Positions 24,055 to 32,634 of a stretch of 64,000 nucleotides of DNA are shown here, one piece after another (positions within the stretch are counted from its first letter, which is position 1; every line of letters begins with the position of its first letter). The notes beneath the pieces were generated by a model. The model saw nothing but the letters and a program-made list of their open reading frames with translations. It did no database searches and was not told the origin of the DNA. The stretch is from Algiphilus aromaticivorans DG1253 (GTDB taxonomy: Bacteria > Pseudomonadota > Gammaproteobacteria > Nevskiales > Nevskiaceae): NCBI RefSeq assembly GCF_000733765.1, contig NZ_JPOG01000001.1, forward strand, positions 434,001-498,000. Reading direction: 5' to 3'. The translations under genes and the position numbers were made by a program.

Positions 24055-26811
24055 CTACAGCAGTCCGTTGCTCTGCGGAGCCGGCCCCTCGCAGGCAGGC
24101 AGCGGCTCGTTCCCGGGCATCAGCCAGATCGGGCTGGAGAATGCGATCGGCCGTCCCGTCTCCGCGTCCTTGATGCGCAGGAAGACGTAGCGCTCGGCGT
24201 CGGGCACGGTCACGTCCACTGCGAGATTGGCCGTTTCGCTCTGCATCATCGTGGTGTTGCCAGCGGTCACCAGCTCGATCACCGCTGGAAGGGCTGTGCC
24301 GCCGCGTTCCACCCAGGCTTCGAGCGCGAGCTCGCTGCCTGCCGGACGACGCAGGCGTGCACCCATGGGTGCACCGTCGATGGTGAACCCGATGCGCAGA
24401 TCGTCGTAGCGCTGGGCGACGGCGTACATGCGGCGGGCCAGCATGGCTTCGCGCAAGTCGTCGGCGGCCACCGAGCGGGCGATGAGGACCGTCTTGGGCA
24501 GGTTGGAGGCCCCCCAGTCAGTGCCGTGGTGGTCCTCTGAGCTGACTGCACCCACGTGCCAGCCCTTGTCCAGCGCATACGCCAGCCAGCTGCCGCCGGG
24601 GCCGCCGGAGTCGTACTCCGAGCCCTTGCCGAAGACTTCCAGACCCACGGTCCGGTAGTCGGCGCCCGGCACGAAGCGGAAGTCGTTGAAGGTGTAGGCC
24701 GGGTCACCGCCGATGGGGTCGAGGATGCCCTCGATGTCGTCCTCGCGGCCGGGGTGATTGAAGCTGATCAGCCCGTCGGCGCCGCCGCCGAACTGCGCCG
24801 GGTACAGCAGCCACTGCCAGAACTCGGTCATGGATACGGCGTAGCCCGAGGTGGTCTTGGCGTTGATGACATTGCGCGAGAACAGCACGTTGATGTGGCC
24901 GAAGCGGTCGGAGGTCCACTCGAAGCCGCGCAGGGCGGTGAAGGCATCCGTGGTCGCTGCTGCCGCCTGTTCCGCCGTGGCTTGCCACTTGAAGAAGGAG
25001 TCCACGGGGTTGTCGTCATCGGCGATCACGCACTCCAGCAGCTGCGCTGAGGCGCAGTCGCCGGTGACCGTCAGCGGCAGGCGCGTGTTGTCGGAATGCT
25101 CGGTGCTGAAGGCGAAGTCGTAGCCGCGCTCCGCCACCTTGGCGAAGACGTCTGCGGGACGGGTGTTGATCGTGCCGTCCGAGTAGCCGGTGTGTTCGTG
25201 CACCGCGCCGATGTAGGGCTCGAAGCTGGCGGCGTCGTACAACGGTGTGCAGGTGTTGGCGGGCGCATCCGGCGGAATCCGCTCCAGCAGATAACTGGGA
25301 TCGGTCAGGCTGGTGAGCAGCCCGATGCATCCGTCGGGGTCGAGATCGGTCAAGCAGGCCAGCAGTTGCGGGTCGGCGATGATGAGTTCGGAGAAGGGGC
25401 AGCCCGGCGTGAGAGGCCCGGCCGCGCACAGGGCGAAGGCGGCCGGGTCCAGCAGGTCGGCCGCCGGTGCCAGCGGGCAGCCGGGCTGCAGCGGATTGAA
25501 TAGGCAGGAGAGCGGATTCGGCTCGGCTTCCTCGCGGGCGGTGGCCTGTAGCGTGACCGTGCGGCTGGCGCTGTCGATGCCGTCGGAGGCGGTGATATCG
25601 AACTGGAAAGCCGTCTGCTCGTCCAATTTCGGCAGCGTGATGCCGGCATCCGCGGTGTTGGCGTCGCGAATGGCCACGCGCGGCGCGGCGTCCTCGACTT
25701 GGTTCCAGCTCAGGGCGATGGGGTCGGCGTCGGCGTCGCTGGCCTGCGCACGCAGCGCAGCGTTGTCTCCGGAAAAAGCGGTGGCCGGATCGGCCAGGGC
25801 TGAGTCGATGCTGGGCGGAGTGTTGGCGATCGGCAGCACGGTGACCACCGTCATGTCTTCGGCACGGCCGCCTTCGTTGTCGATGGCCACCAGGGCGAAG
25901 TTCAGCTCGGTCTGTTCAGAGAAATTGGGTGCGGTGAACACAGCTTCCAGGGTGTCGACGCCCAGCAGCTCGATGGCCGGATCGGTGAAACGCGGCTCCC
26001 AGCGCAGCTCGGCAATACTGCCGTCCGGATCGCCGGCGGTGCCGCGCAGCGTGACTTCGTCACCCGCAGTCACCGTTTGCCCGCTGCCGGCGTCGACAAT
26101 CGGCAGGGCGTTCGCCACCACATCGAGCACGGTGACGCGCACGGTGTCCGTGCCCTGGACACCGGCCGAGTCGGTGGCCGTCAGACGGAAGCTCAGCGGC
26201 GTGTCCTCGGCCACCTGCGGCAGAGTCAGCCGCAGGATGTTCTGGTCGGTGGCGCCGTCGACCTCTGCGGTCGGGCCGCTCAGCTGTGCCCATTCCAGCT
26301 CGCGAATGGAGCGTCCACCCTTGGCGGTGGCGGTACCGACCAGCTCCAGCGTGCTCGCTTCCTCGACCGAGCGGTCGGCGCCGGCGGAGACTTCCGGTGC
26401 TTCGGCCGGGTCGTCGTTGTCGAGCACGGTGACGTTGTAGACGGCAGAGGCGCTGGCGCCGGCATCGTCGACCACCGTGGCCGTCAGCTCGATGGTCTCG
26501 GGCTGGGATACGTCCGGGGCCCTAAAGCGGTACTCGTGCCTCGTGCTGGAGGGAGACTGCGGGGCAACGGTGCCGCTGCTGACGGTCCAATCGAAGCGGG
26601 TGATCGTGCCATCGGGGTCATCGGCGCTGGCCGAAACAAGCACGTCGTCGCCTTCCACGACCTGAGAGGGGCCCGAGAGTTCGACTGTGGGGGCGATGTT
26701 GGCTGAGTCGGTCGGGCTGCTGGTGCTGCGGTCGTCCCCGCCGCCGCACGCGGTAACAAGCCAGGCCGACGCACAGATGGCGTGAAGCGCGAGTGAGCGT
26801 TGCAAGATCAT
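24055..26811 (-). CDS. PKD-repeat lipoprotein with C-terminal PHP-type (DUF3604-like) domain
   Basis: The 918-residue precursor has a lipoprotein signal (LVTAC, Cys22), four Ig/PKD-like modules (about 35-430, each with DPDG or DxDxD turns), a Cys-rich linker with repeated PGCP/PLxPGCP, and a C-terminal region that starts GAVHEHTGYSDG. That HxH motif, with STEHSD, SFNHPG and SSEDHHG, matches PHP-type metal phosphoesterases of the DUF3604 group. It is probably a surface or periplasmic hydrolase displayed on a beta stalk. The substrate is unknown. Confidence 0.8.
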   Translation of the reverse strand: MILQRSLALHAICASAWLVTACGGGDDRSTSSPTDSANIAPTVELSGPSQVVEGDDVLVSASADDPDGTITRFDWTVSSGTVAPQSPSSTRHEYRFRAPDVSQPETIELTATVVDDAGASASAVYNVTVLDNDDPAEAPEVSAGADRSVEEASTLELVGTATAKGGRSIRELEWAQLSGPTAEVDGATDQNILRLTLPQVAEDTPLSFRLTATDSAGVQGTDTVRVTVLDVVANALPIVDAGSGQTVTAGDEVTLRGTAGDPDGSIAELRWEPRFTDPAIELLGVDTLEAVFTAPNFSEQTELNFALVAIDNEGGRAEDMTVVTVLPIANTPPSIDSALADPATAFSGDNAALRAQASDADADPIALSWNQVEDAAPRVAIRDANTADAGITLPKLDEQTAFQFDITASDGIDSASRTVTLQATAREEAEPNPLSCLFNPLQPGCPLAPAADLLDPAAFALCAAGPLTPGCPFSELIIADPQLLACLTDLDPDGCIGLLTSLTDPSYLLERIPPDAPANTCTPLYDAASFEPYIGAVHEHTGYSDGTINTRPADVFAKVAERGYDFAFSTEHSDNTRLPLTVTGDCASAQLLECVIADDDNPVDSFFKWQATAEQAAAATTDAFTALRGFEWTSDRFGHINVLFSRNVINAKTTSGYAVSMTEFWQWLLYPAQFGGGADGLISFNHPGREDDIEGILDPIGGDPAYTFNDFRFVPGADYRTVGLEVFGKGSEYDSGGPGGSWLAYALDKGWHVGAVSSEDHHGTDWGASNLPKTVLIARSVAADDLREAMLARRMYAVAQRYDDLRIGFTIDGAPMGARLRRPAGSELALEAWVERGGTALPAVIELVTAGNTTMMQSETANLAVDVTVPDAERYVFLRIKDAETGRPIAFSSPIWLMPGNEPLPACEGPAPQSNGLL

Positions 26812-26826
26812 TATCCGGTCAAGAAT

Positions 26827-26856
26827 CTGTCACACGGTATCGGTTCTGCGTGACAG
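26827..26856 (-). promoter_or_regulatory. Palindrome upstream of the PKD-PHP gene
   Basis: CTGTCAC (26827-26833) and GTGACAG (26850-26856) are perfect inverted copies with a 16-bp gap, 15 bp before the start codon of the leftward lipoprotein gene. It could be a two-turn operator or an mRNA hairpin that covers the start region. Confidence 0.35.
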
Positions 26857-26957
26857 CCTTGTTGCCCCGCCGGTCGCTCCGGATGGACGGCGCATTGCCA
26901 CGGCCAGAAGGAATTCGCCCGCGGAGGGCGCGTTCGCGAGCTTCCCTTATTGATCCA

Positions 26958-27431
26958 TCAGTCGATGCGCTCGCCCAATAGCAGCACGATCAATGCCACC
27001 GTCAGCGCCACCGCACCGACAATGGCGGGGATGAAGGCTAGGGCGCCAGCGAGGCTGGGATCGCCTAGCGGCGACTCGTGCAGGGAAAGCCCATGGTTTT
27101 GGGCGAACATGCCGAAGAGATAGAACATGCCATTGCCCCACACGGCGATGATGACGCCCCAGCTGACGAGTGCGGCGCCGGTGGCCGTGACGGTGACAGC
27201 GCGCAGGGCGAAGGCCAGTGCGATGGCCATGATGCCGTTCATCAGCATGCCGATATGAAAGATGCGCCAGCCGCGTGTACTGCCGGGGATCTCGACATCC
27301 AGAAAGACTGGTATGGGGGAGAGGGAAACGCCCTGCAGCATGGAGAAGGCGAGGGCGAAGCCGCCAACCAGGGCGACGAGCATCGCCGCCACCCCGTGCT
27401 TAATCATTCGGTTCGCGTGCAGGCCATTCAT
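26958..27431 (-). CDS. Styrene-oxide-isomerase-like membrane protein
   Basis: The 157-residue protein has four hydrophobic helices. From memory it follows StyC-type styrene oxide isomerase closely: a His-Gly near the start, EIPGSTRGWRIFHIG, LMNGIMAIALAF and NGMFYLFGMFAQNHGLSL correspond to the segments bearing the conserved Asn and Tyr of that enzyme. SOI is a membrane haem protein that isomerises aryl epoxides to aldehydes. No styrene monooxygenase genes are adjacent, so the substrate is open. The ATG at 27431 is the likely start. Confidence 0.65.
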   Translation of the reverse strand: MNGLHANRMIKHGVAAMLVALVGGFALAFSMLQGVSLSPIPVFLDVEIPGSTRGWRIFHIGMLMNGIMAIALAFALRAVTVTATGAALVSWGVIIAVWGNGMFYLFGMFAQNHGLSLHESPLGDPSLAGALAFIPAIVGAVALTVALIVLLLGERID

Positions 27432-27606
27432 GAGGTGTCTCCCTTGCGTTGTACTGAGTAATGGCGCGATAGTAGTCGTTGAACGATCGTACGGGTAGTG
27501 TTCCCGCCGGTCCTGTATCGCGGAATGCGAGTCGCGGAAGCCCCGCCAGAGAAGGGAAATAACCTTCGGCAGGGACGATCACCCGCTTCGGGTGAGGAGG
27601 AGACAA

Positions 27607-28524
27607 ATGGATGCTGCGCCGATTCACCCCATGTCGGACTTTCCGGTCCGACAACTGAAGTTCAGTGTTGAGGCCCTGTCGCCCGACGAACTGGTGTGGA
27701 GCCGGAGCTCTCCGATCTTCTCCGTATTCCTGAATGCCTTCGGGGTGCATGTGCCGTACTTCGAGCGCTATCTGGTGCATTCCATGCGCCAGGCGCGGCC
27801 CCATATTCGGGACCCGAAGCTACAGCGCGACGTCACGGCCATCATCGGGCAGGAAGCGCATCACGCGCGCAACTTCGTTGCGTTAAATGAAATGTTCGCC
27901 AAGCGCTACCCGAAGATCGCCGACTGCGATGCCCGAGCGCGTGATTACTTTGCCGAGCGCGCCCAGAAGGACGATCTGCGCCGACTCGTGGGCTTCACGG
28001 CCGGCTACGAGACCTTCACCTTCCTCGCCGGGGCGATCGTCCTGCAGAATCACCCGCGCTGGCTGGCGGATTCGCACCCGGTCATTAATGCCATGTGGGT
28101 GTGGCACCAGGTGGAGGAGGTCGAGCACGGCGCAGTGGCGATCGACGTCTACCGGCACCTCTACGGCGAGCACGAGTGGTATCGCAAGTGGATGGTGCTG
28201 GTGGCGCTGCGGCACATCGTTGAGGAAACGGTGCGGGCCTATGTGCACATGTGCCGTGTCGAAGGCTGGATGCGCGGGCCGCTCAAGGCGGCACGCAGTC
28301 TCGGCTTTCTGGTGCGCATCCTCGCGCAGCTTCTGCGCAACGCCGCACCGGCCATGCGCCGCTCATATGATCCACGTCGGCATCCCATCGTGACCAATCG
28401 GCAAAGCCCGATCCAGATTGCCTGGCGGCGCTACGAGAAGAGCGGTGGCGATGTCCTGGAGATCGACCGGGAGAAGATGGCGCGCATTCTGCGCATGCCG
28501 GCGCCGTCCGCGCAGGCATCCTAA
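27607..28524 (+). CDS. PF10118-type metal-dependent hydrolase (paralogue 1)
   Basis: The 305-residue protein has the paired helix motifs of the PF10118 family: IIGQEAHHARNF (about 80-90) and HQVEEVEHGAVAIDVY, which offer Glu and His residues as in diiron or similar metal sites. A moderately hydrophobic helix follows. The ATG at 27607 is 4 bp after GAGGAGGAGA. A paralogue sits in the bufferin-like cluster at 57336. Family members are named predicted metal-dependent hydrolases; the reaction is not known to me. Confidence 0.82.
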   Translation: MDAAPIHPMSDFPVRQLKFSVEALSPDELVWSRSSPIFSVFLNAFGVHVPYFERYLVHSMRQARPHIRDPKLQRDVTAIIGQEAHHARNFVALNEMFAKRYPKIADCDARARDYFAERAQKDDLRRLVGFTAGYETFTFLAGAIVLQNHPRWLADSHPVINAMWVWHQVEEVEHGAVAIDVYRHLYGEHEWYRKWMVLVALRHIVEETVRAYVHMCRVEGWMRGPLKAARSLGFLVRILAQLLRNAAPAMRRSYDPRRHPIVTNRQSPIQIAWRRYEKSGGDVLEIDREKMARILRMPAPSAQAS

Positions 28525-28561
28525 GCCGCATCGCCCGATCGCCCGCAACCAACGAGCAGAC

Positions 28562-29047
28562 GTGCCCCAGCACGCGGACTTTCACCAGCAGTGCCAATGC
28601 CAGTGCGGTGCGGCGGCCTTCAGCGTGCAGCGCCCCCCGCTGATGCGCTTTATCTGTCACTGCACGGTCTGCCAGCGTTTCAACGACGCGCCCCTTGCCG
28701 ATATGGTGGTGCTGTTGACCAAGGGTGTCGTACCGCCTCCGGAAGGCACCGTGCATTTCGACACCTACCGGCCACCGCCAGCGGTGCAGCGGGGTAAATG
28801 TGCTTCCTGTGACAAGCCGGCCGTCGAGTTCATGCGCCTGCCGCTCTATCCGGGCCTGACCTTCGTGCCGACTGCGAACTTCGCGGGTGATGCGCTACTG
28901 CCCGAACCGTGCATGCATGTGTTCTATGAAAAGCGCATGGTCGACGTCGACGATGCCTTGCCCAAGTACCAGGGCTACCTGAAGAGCCAGCTCGCCTTCG
29001 CGCGCGCCATATATCCCGCATGGTGGCGGAATCGGGGCGTCGCTTAG
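28562..29047 (+). CDS. GFA/CENP-V family zinc protein
   Basis: The 161-residue protein has the Cys pattern of the GFA (Mss4-like) fold: CQCQCGAAAF, ICHCTVC and CASCDKP, which bind two zinc ions. Relatives include S-(hydroxymethyl)glutathione synthase, though most members have other or unknown roles. The start is GTG at 28562, just before the Cys-rich region; the frame is open to 28418 inside the previous gene. It converges with the DedA gene. Confidence 0.8.
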   Translation: MPQHADFHQQCQCQCGAAAFSVQRPPLMRFICHCTVCQRFNDAPLADMVVLLTKGVVPPPEGTVHFDTYRPPPAVQRGKCASCDKPAVEFMRLPLYPGLTFVPTANFAGDALLPEPCMHVFYEKRMVDVDDALPKYQGYLKSQLAFARAIYPAWWRNRGVA

Positions 29048-29101
29048 CGGCATTGCTGACTTCGGCACGGGGCTACGATCGGCGTGCCGCGTGCACTGAA
29101 C

Positions 29102-29608
29102 TCATGGCAGGAAAAGATGATGCGCGCCCTGCACGATGGCGACCAGTCCCAGCGCCCACAGGCTGCAGGCCATCACATCGAACATCGTGTAACGCGCGCG
29201 CTCGAATTCGGTGATGCCCATCATCGCGGGCACCAGGCTGCGGATGGCGGGGATGAAGCGGCCGATGAAGATGGCCCAGGGACCGAAGCGGCGCACCATG
29301 GCCTCGGTGCGCTCCCAGCGCTGCTGATTGCGGCGGATGATGCGCCAGCCATGCACCCGGTGGCCGATCGCCCGACCGGCGTAATAACCGACATGGTCAC
29401 CCAGTGACGAGCCCACCATCGCCATGCCTGCCATCAGCCAGAGATTGGCCCAGTCGTTGGCGTAGAACACCGAAGTAACCACCACCAGCATCAGGCTGGG
29501 CACGAAGAGGCCGATGCCCACGCAGGTCTCCATGAAGGCGAGTAGTGGAACCAGCCACAGCGCCTGGTCGCGGTGCTCGCTGGCCCAGGCGAGGATGGAT
29601 TCGATCAT
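29102..29608 (-). CDS. DedA-family (VTT-domain) membrane protein
   Basis: The 168-residue protein has the DedA hallmarks: an N-terminal FMETCVGIGLFVPS, GSSLGDHVGYYAGR, and FIGRFIPAIRSLVPAMMGI with the conserved Arg residues, followed by a terminal helix. DedA proteins support polyprenyl-phosphate or phospholipid flipping and envelope stress tolerance. The length is slightly short of the usual 200 residues but the core is complete. Confidence 0.9.
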   Translation of the reverse strand: MIESILAWASEHRDQALWLVPLLAFMETCVGIGLFVPSLMLVVVTSVFYANDWANLWLMAGMAMVGSSLGDHVGYYAGRAIGHRVHGWRIIRRNQQRWERTEAMVRRFGPWAIFIGRFIPAIRSLVPAMMGITEFERARYTMFDVMACSLWALGLVAIVQGAHHLFLP

Positions 29609-29645
29609 GGCTTAGAGACGTTCTGATTCATGTCGCGAGCGAAGG

Positions 29646-29728
29646 CATCTTGGCCGCCGCCGGAGCGTGGGAAGCGCAGTGTATGGGGTAATACATGAGC
29701 ATTTCGAGCACCGCCGGCGGCCAAGATG
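29646..29728. repeat. Long-spaced inverted repeat (14-bp arms)
   Basis: CATCTTGGCCGCCG (29646-29659) is repeated as its exact complement at 29715-29728, with a 55-bp centre. It fills the 148-bp gap between the DedA gene and the DUF1295 gene. It could be a small mobile palindromic unit or a transcript hairpin. Confidence 0.7.
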
Positions 29729-29756
29729 TCGAGCGCAGCAAGAAATCTGAGCTTTC

Positions 29757-30623
29757 CTAGTGCCGCGGTGGGCGCGGAAACAGCACCGGTGTGCTGGCCT
29801 TGTACGCCTCGTACTCTGGATCGCCGCCCCAGCTCTTGTCGGCACGCTTCTCCAGCATCGGGATGCCGCTGACCTTGTTCAGCAGCCAGAAGACGAACAG
29901 CGGCGAGGCCCATCCCAGCCACTGCCAACCGGCCATTGCCGGCGTTGCCATGATGGCGATGCCCGTCCACAGCAAGATCTCGCCAAAGTAATTCGGATGC
30001 CGCGACCAAGCCCAGAGACCGTGCCGGATGAAGTGTCCGCGGTTGGCTGGTTCTGCCCGGAAGGCCGACTTCTGGCGATCCGCAATCGCCTCGATCGCGA
30101 AGCCCGCGACCCAGACCGCCAGGCCCAGCGTCGCCCACACGTCCCAGTTTGATGCGGCCGGGCTGGTGACCGCGATCAGTGCAGCCAGCAGCGTCATGAA
30201 GACCCAGAGCCCCTGGAAAGTCCACGCCATGAAGAAGCGGCCCCAGTGCGGCTTGATGTCATCGAAGCGACCGTCCTTGCCACTGCGCTTGACGCGGCGG
30301 AACAGGAAGCTGCCCAGCCGACCGCACCACATCAGCACCAGCGCTGCGATCACCCCGCCGCGCGCATCCGGCGCGCCGAGGCCCGCTGCCAGCAGGATCA
30401 CGCTGGCGTAGGTGAGCGAGCCGGCCAGATCGTAGTAGTGCTCGGTCTGGCGCAGGAAGGAGGGGATGAAGACCAGCCACTGCACCGCAAAGGCGAACAG
30501 TGCGAGCGCGGCCAGCAAGGGCAGCCCGGCGAGGTGCTGCGCACCATCGTCGAGTAACACGGCCAGCCCCAGCGCGAGCAGGGTTACGAGCAGGCTGATG
30601 ACAAAGGCAACGCTGTTGCGCAA
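29757..30623 (-). CDS. DUF1295 / isoprenylcysteine-methyltransferase-like membrane protein
   Basis: The 288-residue protein has about seven membrane segments and a C-terminal methyltransferase-like stretch GLWAWSRHPNYFGEILLW followed by EYEAYKASTPVLFP, as in DUF1295 and ICMT-type proteins. These act on lipids or steroids (5-alpha-reductase-like) or as membrane methyltransferases. The start is TTG at 30623, 5 bp after GGAG; an in-frame ATG at 30776 would add a Cys-rich unsupported leader. Confidence 0.82.
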   Translation of the reverse strand: MRNSVAFVISLLVTLLALGLAVLLDDGAQHLAGLPLLAALALFAFAVQWLVFIPSFLRQTEHYYDLAGSLTYASVILLAAGLGAPDARGGVIAALVLMWCGRLGSFLFRRVKRSGKDGRFDDIKPHWGRFFMAWTFQGLWVFMTLLAALIAVTSPAASNWDVWATLGLAVWVAGFAIEAIADRQKSAFRAEPANRGHFIRHGLWAWSRHPNYFGEILLWTGIAIMATPAMAGWQWLGWASPLFVFWLLNKVSGIPMLEKRADKSWGGDPEYEAYKASTPVLFPRPPRH

Positions 30624-30798
30624 AGGAAACTCCGGGGCGACGGCGCCGAGCGCCGGGCAGTGGTTAGTCAGAGTGTGACCTATGCCGGCGCTGCAACAAA
30701 GCCTGTCGCAGCACACGTCACAAAGAAGCTGCGCGCCGGGGCGCATATTCCTGCAAGAATGGCTGCCCGCCGTCATCTATAAGCACTGAGACCCCATC

Positions 30799-31437
30799 AT
30801 GGGCCTACGCCTGCTCAACCGCGTCATCTATCGCATCGTTCGGCTGATGCAGACGAGTTATCGCTTTCGCTTTGACGGTCAAGCTGCCGTGTCCGCGCCG
30901 CCGGACGCAAGCCACTGCATCCTGGCGATCTGGCATCAGAACCTGTTCGCCGGCATCCTCGCGCAGACCGGCCGGCGTCACGTGGTCATCATCTCGCGTT
31001 CGCGTGATGGCGACCCCGTGACGAAAGTGTGCGAGGGCCTCGGGCACATGGTCTGTCGCGGCAGTTCCAGAAAGGGTGACGCCGACAAGGGTGGCAAGGC
31101 GGCCAAGGATGAAATGATTGCCGAACTCAATGGCGGCCTATCAGGCGCGGTGACAGTCGACGGGCCGAAGGGCCCCGCGTTCGAGGTCAAGCCCGGGATT
31201 ATCGAGATGGCGCGCCAGACCGGCATTCCCATCGTCCCCTATTTGCCATTGCCAAGACGCTTCTGGTCCTGTCGCAGTTGGGATGCCTTCCGCATTCCCA
31301 AGCCATTTACCCGGATCGACGTGTATTACGGGGCGCCGATCCGTGTTGCGAATGACACGCCCTTCGCGGACTTTCCTCTATTCCAGGAGCAAATTGCCCG
31401 CAGCCTGGTGCAGATGGAAGAACGCTTCGGCAGATAA
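30799..31437 (+). CDS. DUF374 lysophospholipid-acyltransferase-like protein
   Basis: The 212-residue protein has the DUF374 layout: IWHQNLFAGI near residue 45, SRSRDGD, and TVDGPKGPAFEVKPG. These correspond to the acyltransferase His and substrate loops of the PlsC-like fold. It may add an acyl chain to lipid A or a lysophospholipid. It is 21 bp upstream of the DUF2855 gene, so the two probably share a transcript. Confidence 0.82.
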   Translation: MGLRLLNRVIYRIVRLMQTSYRFRFDGQAAVSAPPDASHCILAIWHQNLFAGILAQTGRRHVVIISRSRDGDPVTKVCEGLGHMVCRGSSRKGDADKGGKAAKDEMIAELNGGLSGAVTVDGPKGPAFEVKPGIIEMARQTGIPIVPYLPLPRRFWSCRSWDAFRIPKPFTRIDVYYGAPIRVANDTPFADFPLFQEQIARSLVQMEERFGR

Positions 31438-31458
31438 CCACAACCACCGGAGGAGACC

Positions 31459-32556
31459 ATGTCCCTGCAAAGCGCCCGCCGTTTGCTGGTCAATAAACAC
31501 GATCTGACAAAGAGCCGCGTCGAGGAGCAGGCGCCGCCTGCAGAGCCGGCCGCGGGCGAGGCGCTGCTCGCGCCCGACCTCTTCTCGCTGACCACCAACA
31601 ACGTCACCTACGCGGCCTACGGTGAGGCCATGCGCTACTGGGAGTTCTTTCCCACCGGCGAGGACGAGTGGGGCCAGGTGCCGGTCTGGGGCTTCGCCAA
31701 TGTGGTCGCCTCGAAGGTCGAGGGCCTCAGCGCAGGCGACCGCTTCTACGGCTATTTCCCGCCGGCCAGCGTGCTGCGCGTGCAGCCGGTGAAGGTCGGC
31801 GATCACGGCTTCCGCGACGGCACCGCCCACCGGCAGCCGCTGCCCCCGGCCTACAACCAGTACTTCCGCTGCCAGCACGACCCGCTGTACACCCCGGACA
31901 GCGAGGCCTTCCAGGCCATCTACCGACCGCTGTTCATCACCTCCTTCACGCTGGCCGATTTCCTGGCCGACAACGACTGGTTCGGCGCCGAGCGCGTCCT
32001 GCTATCCAGCGCCTCCAGCAAGACCGCCTATGGCACGGCCTTCTGCATTGGCGATGCGGTGGAGACGATCGGGCTGACCTCCGCGCCCAATCGCGAATTC
32101 GTCACGGGCTCCGGCTGCTACCAGCGCACCCTGATCTATCCCGAGCTGGAGAGCCTGGACGCGAAGATTCCTACGCTCTACGTGGATTTCTCCGGCGACC
32201 GCGAACTGCGCAGCCGCATTCACCATCACTGCAGCCAGCTCAAGCACAGCTGCGTGGTGGGCTCCGCCCAGACCGTCGAGCTGCCGCAGAAGCAGGAACT
32301 GCCCGGCCCGCCGCCGAAGTTCTTCTTCGCGCCGGACCAGATCGGCAAGCGTATCGGCGAGTGGGGCCCGCAGGGATTCGGGGAACAGCTCGGCGGCGCC
32401 TGGTCGCGCTTCCACGCCCACGTCGATGACGCACAACGCGATCTGCTTGAGGTGGTCGAAGGCCAGGGGCTCGAGGATGCCCGGCAAGTCTTCGAGCAGT
32501 TGCTGGCCGGTCGCGTGCCACCACGCGACGGCCATGTGATTCGTCTGGATCGATAG
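31459..32556 (+). CDS. DUF2855 family protein
   Basis: The 365-residue protein matches the DUF2855 family: DLFSLTTNNVTYAAYG, a WGFANVVAS segment, and LSSASSKTAYGTAF. The last is a Rossmann-like loop, so a distant relation to medium-chain reductases is plausible. Function unknown. The ribosome site GGAGGAG (in the linker after the acyltransferase) precedes the ATG at 31459. It ends convergently with the secreted protein gene. Confidence 0.75.
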   Translation: MSLQSARRLLVNKHDLTKSRVEEQAPPAEPAAGEALLAPDLFSLTTNNVTYAAYGEAMRYWEFFPTGEDEWGQVPVWGFANVVASKVEGLSAGDRFYGYFPPASVLRVQPVKVGDHGFRDGTAHRQPLPPAYNQYFRCQHDPLYTPDSEAFQAIYRPLFITSFTLADFLADNDWFGAERVLLSSASSKTAYGTAFCIGDAVETIGLTSAPNREFVTGSGCYQRTLIYPELESLDAKIPTLYVDFSGDRELRSRIHHHCSQLKHSCVVGSAQTVELPQKQELPGPPPKFFFAPDQIGKRIGEWGPQGFGEQLGGAWSRFHAHVDDAQRDLLEVVEGQGLEDARQVFEQLLAGRVPPRDGHVIRLDR

Positions 32557-32634
32557 GCTGCACGCGGCGACGGTTAGCGCCGGATTGCCGTAGTGCCAGC
32601 ACCGTGCTCAGTCGCCGATGGCTAGCGTGACGAC

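Noticed and set aside
26828-26854. TGTCACA at 26828 as a second ECF41 promoter
   Set aside because: After 16 bp the bases are TGAC, not CGTC, and the direction points away from the neighbouring gene; the palindrome reading fits better.
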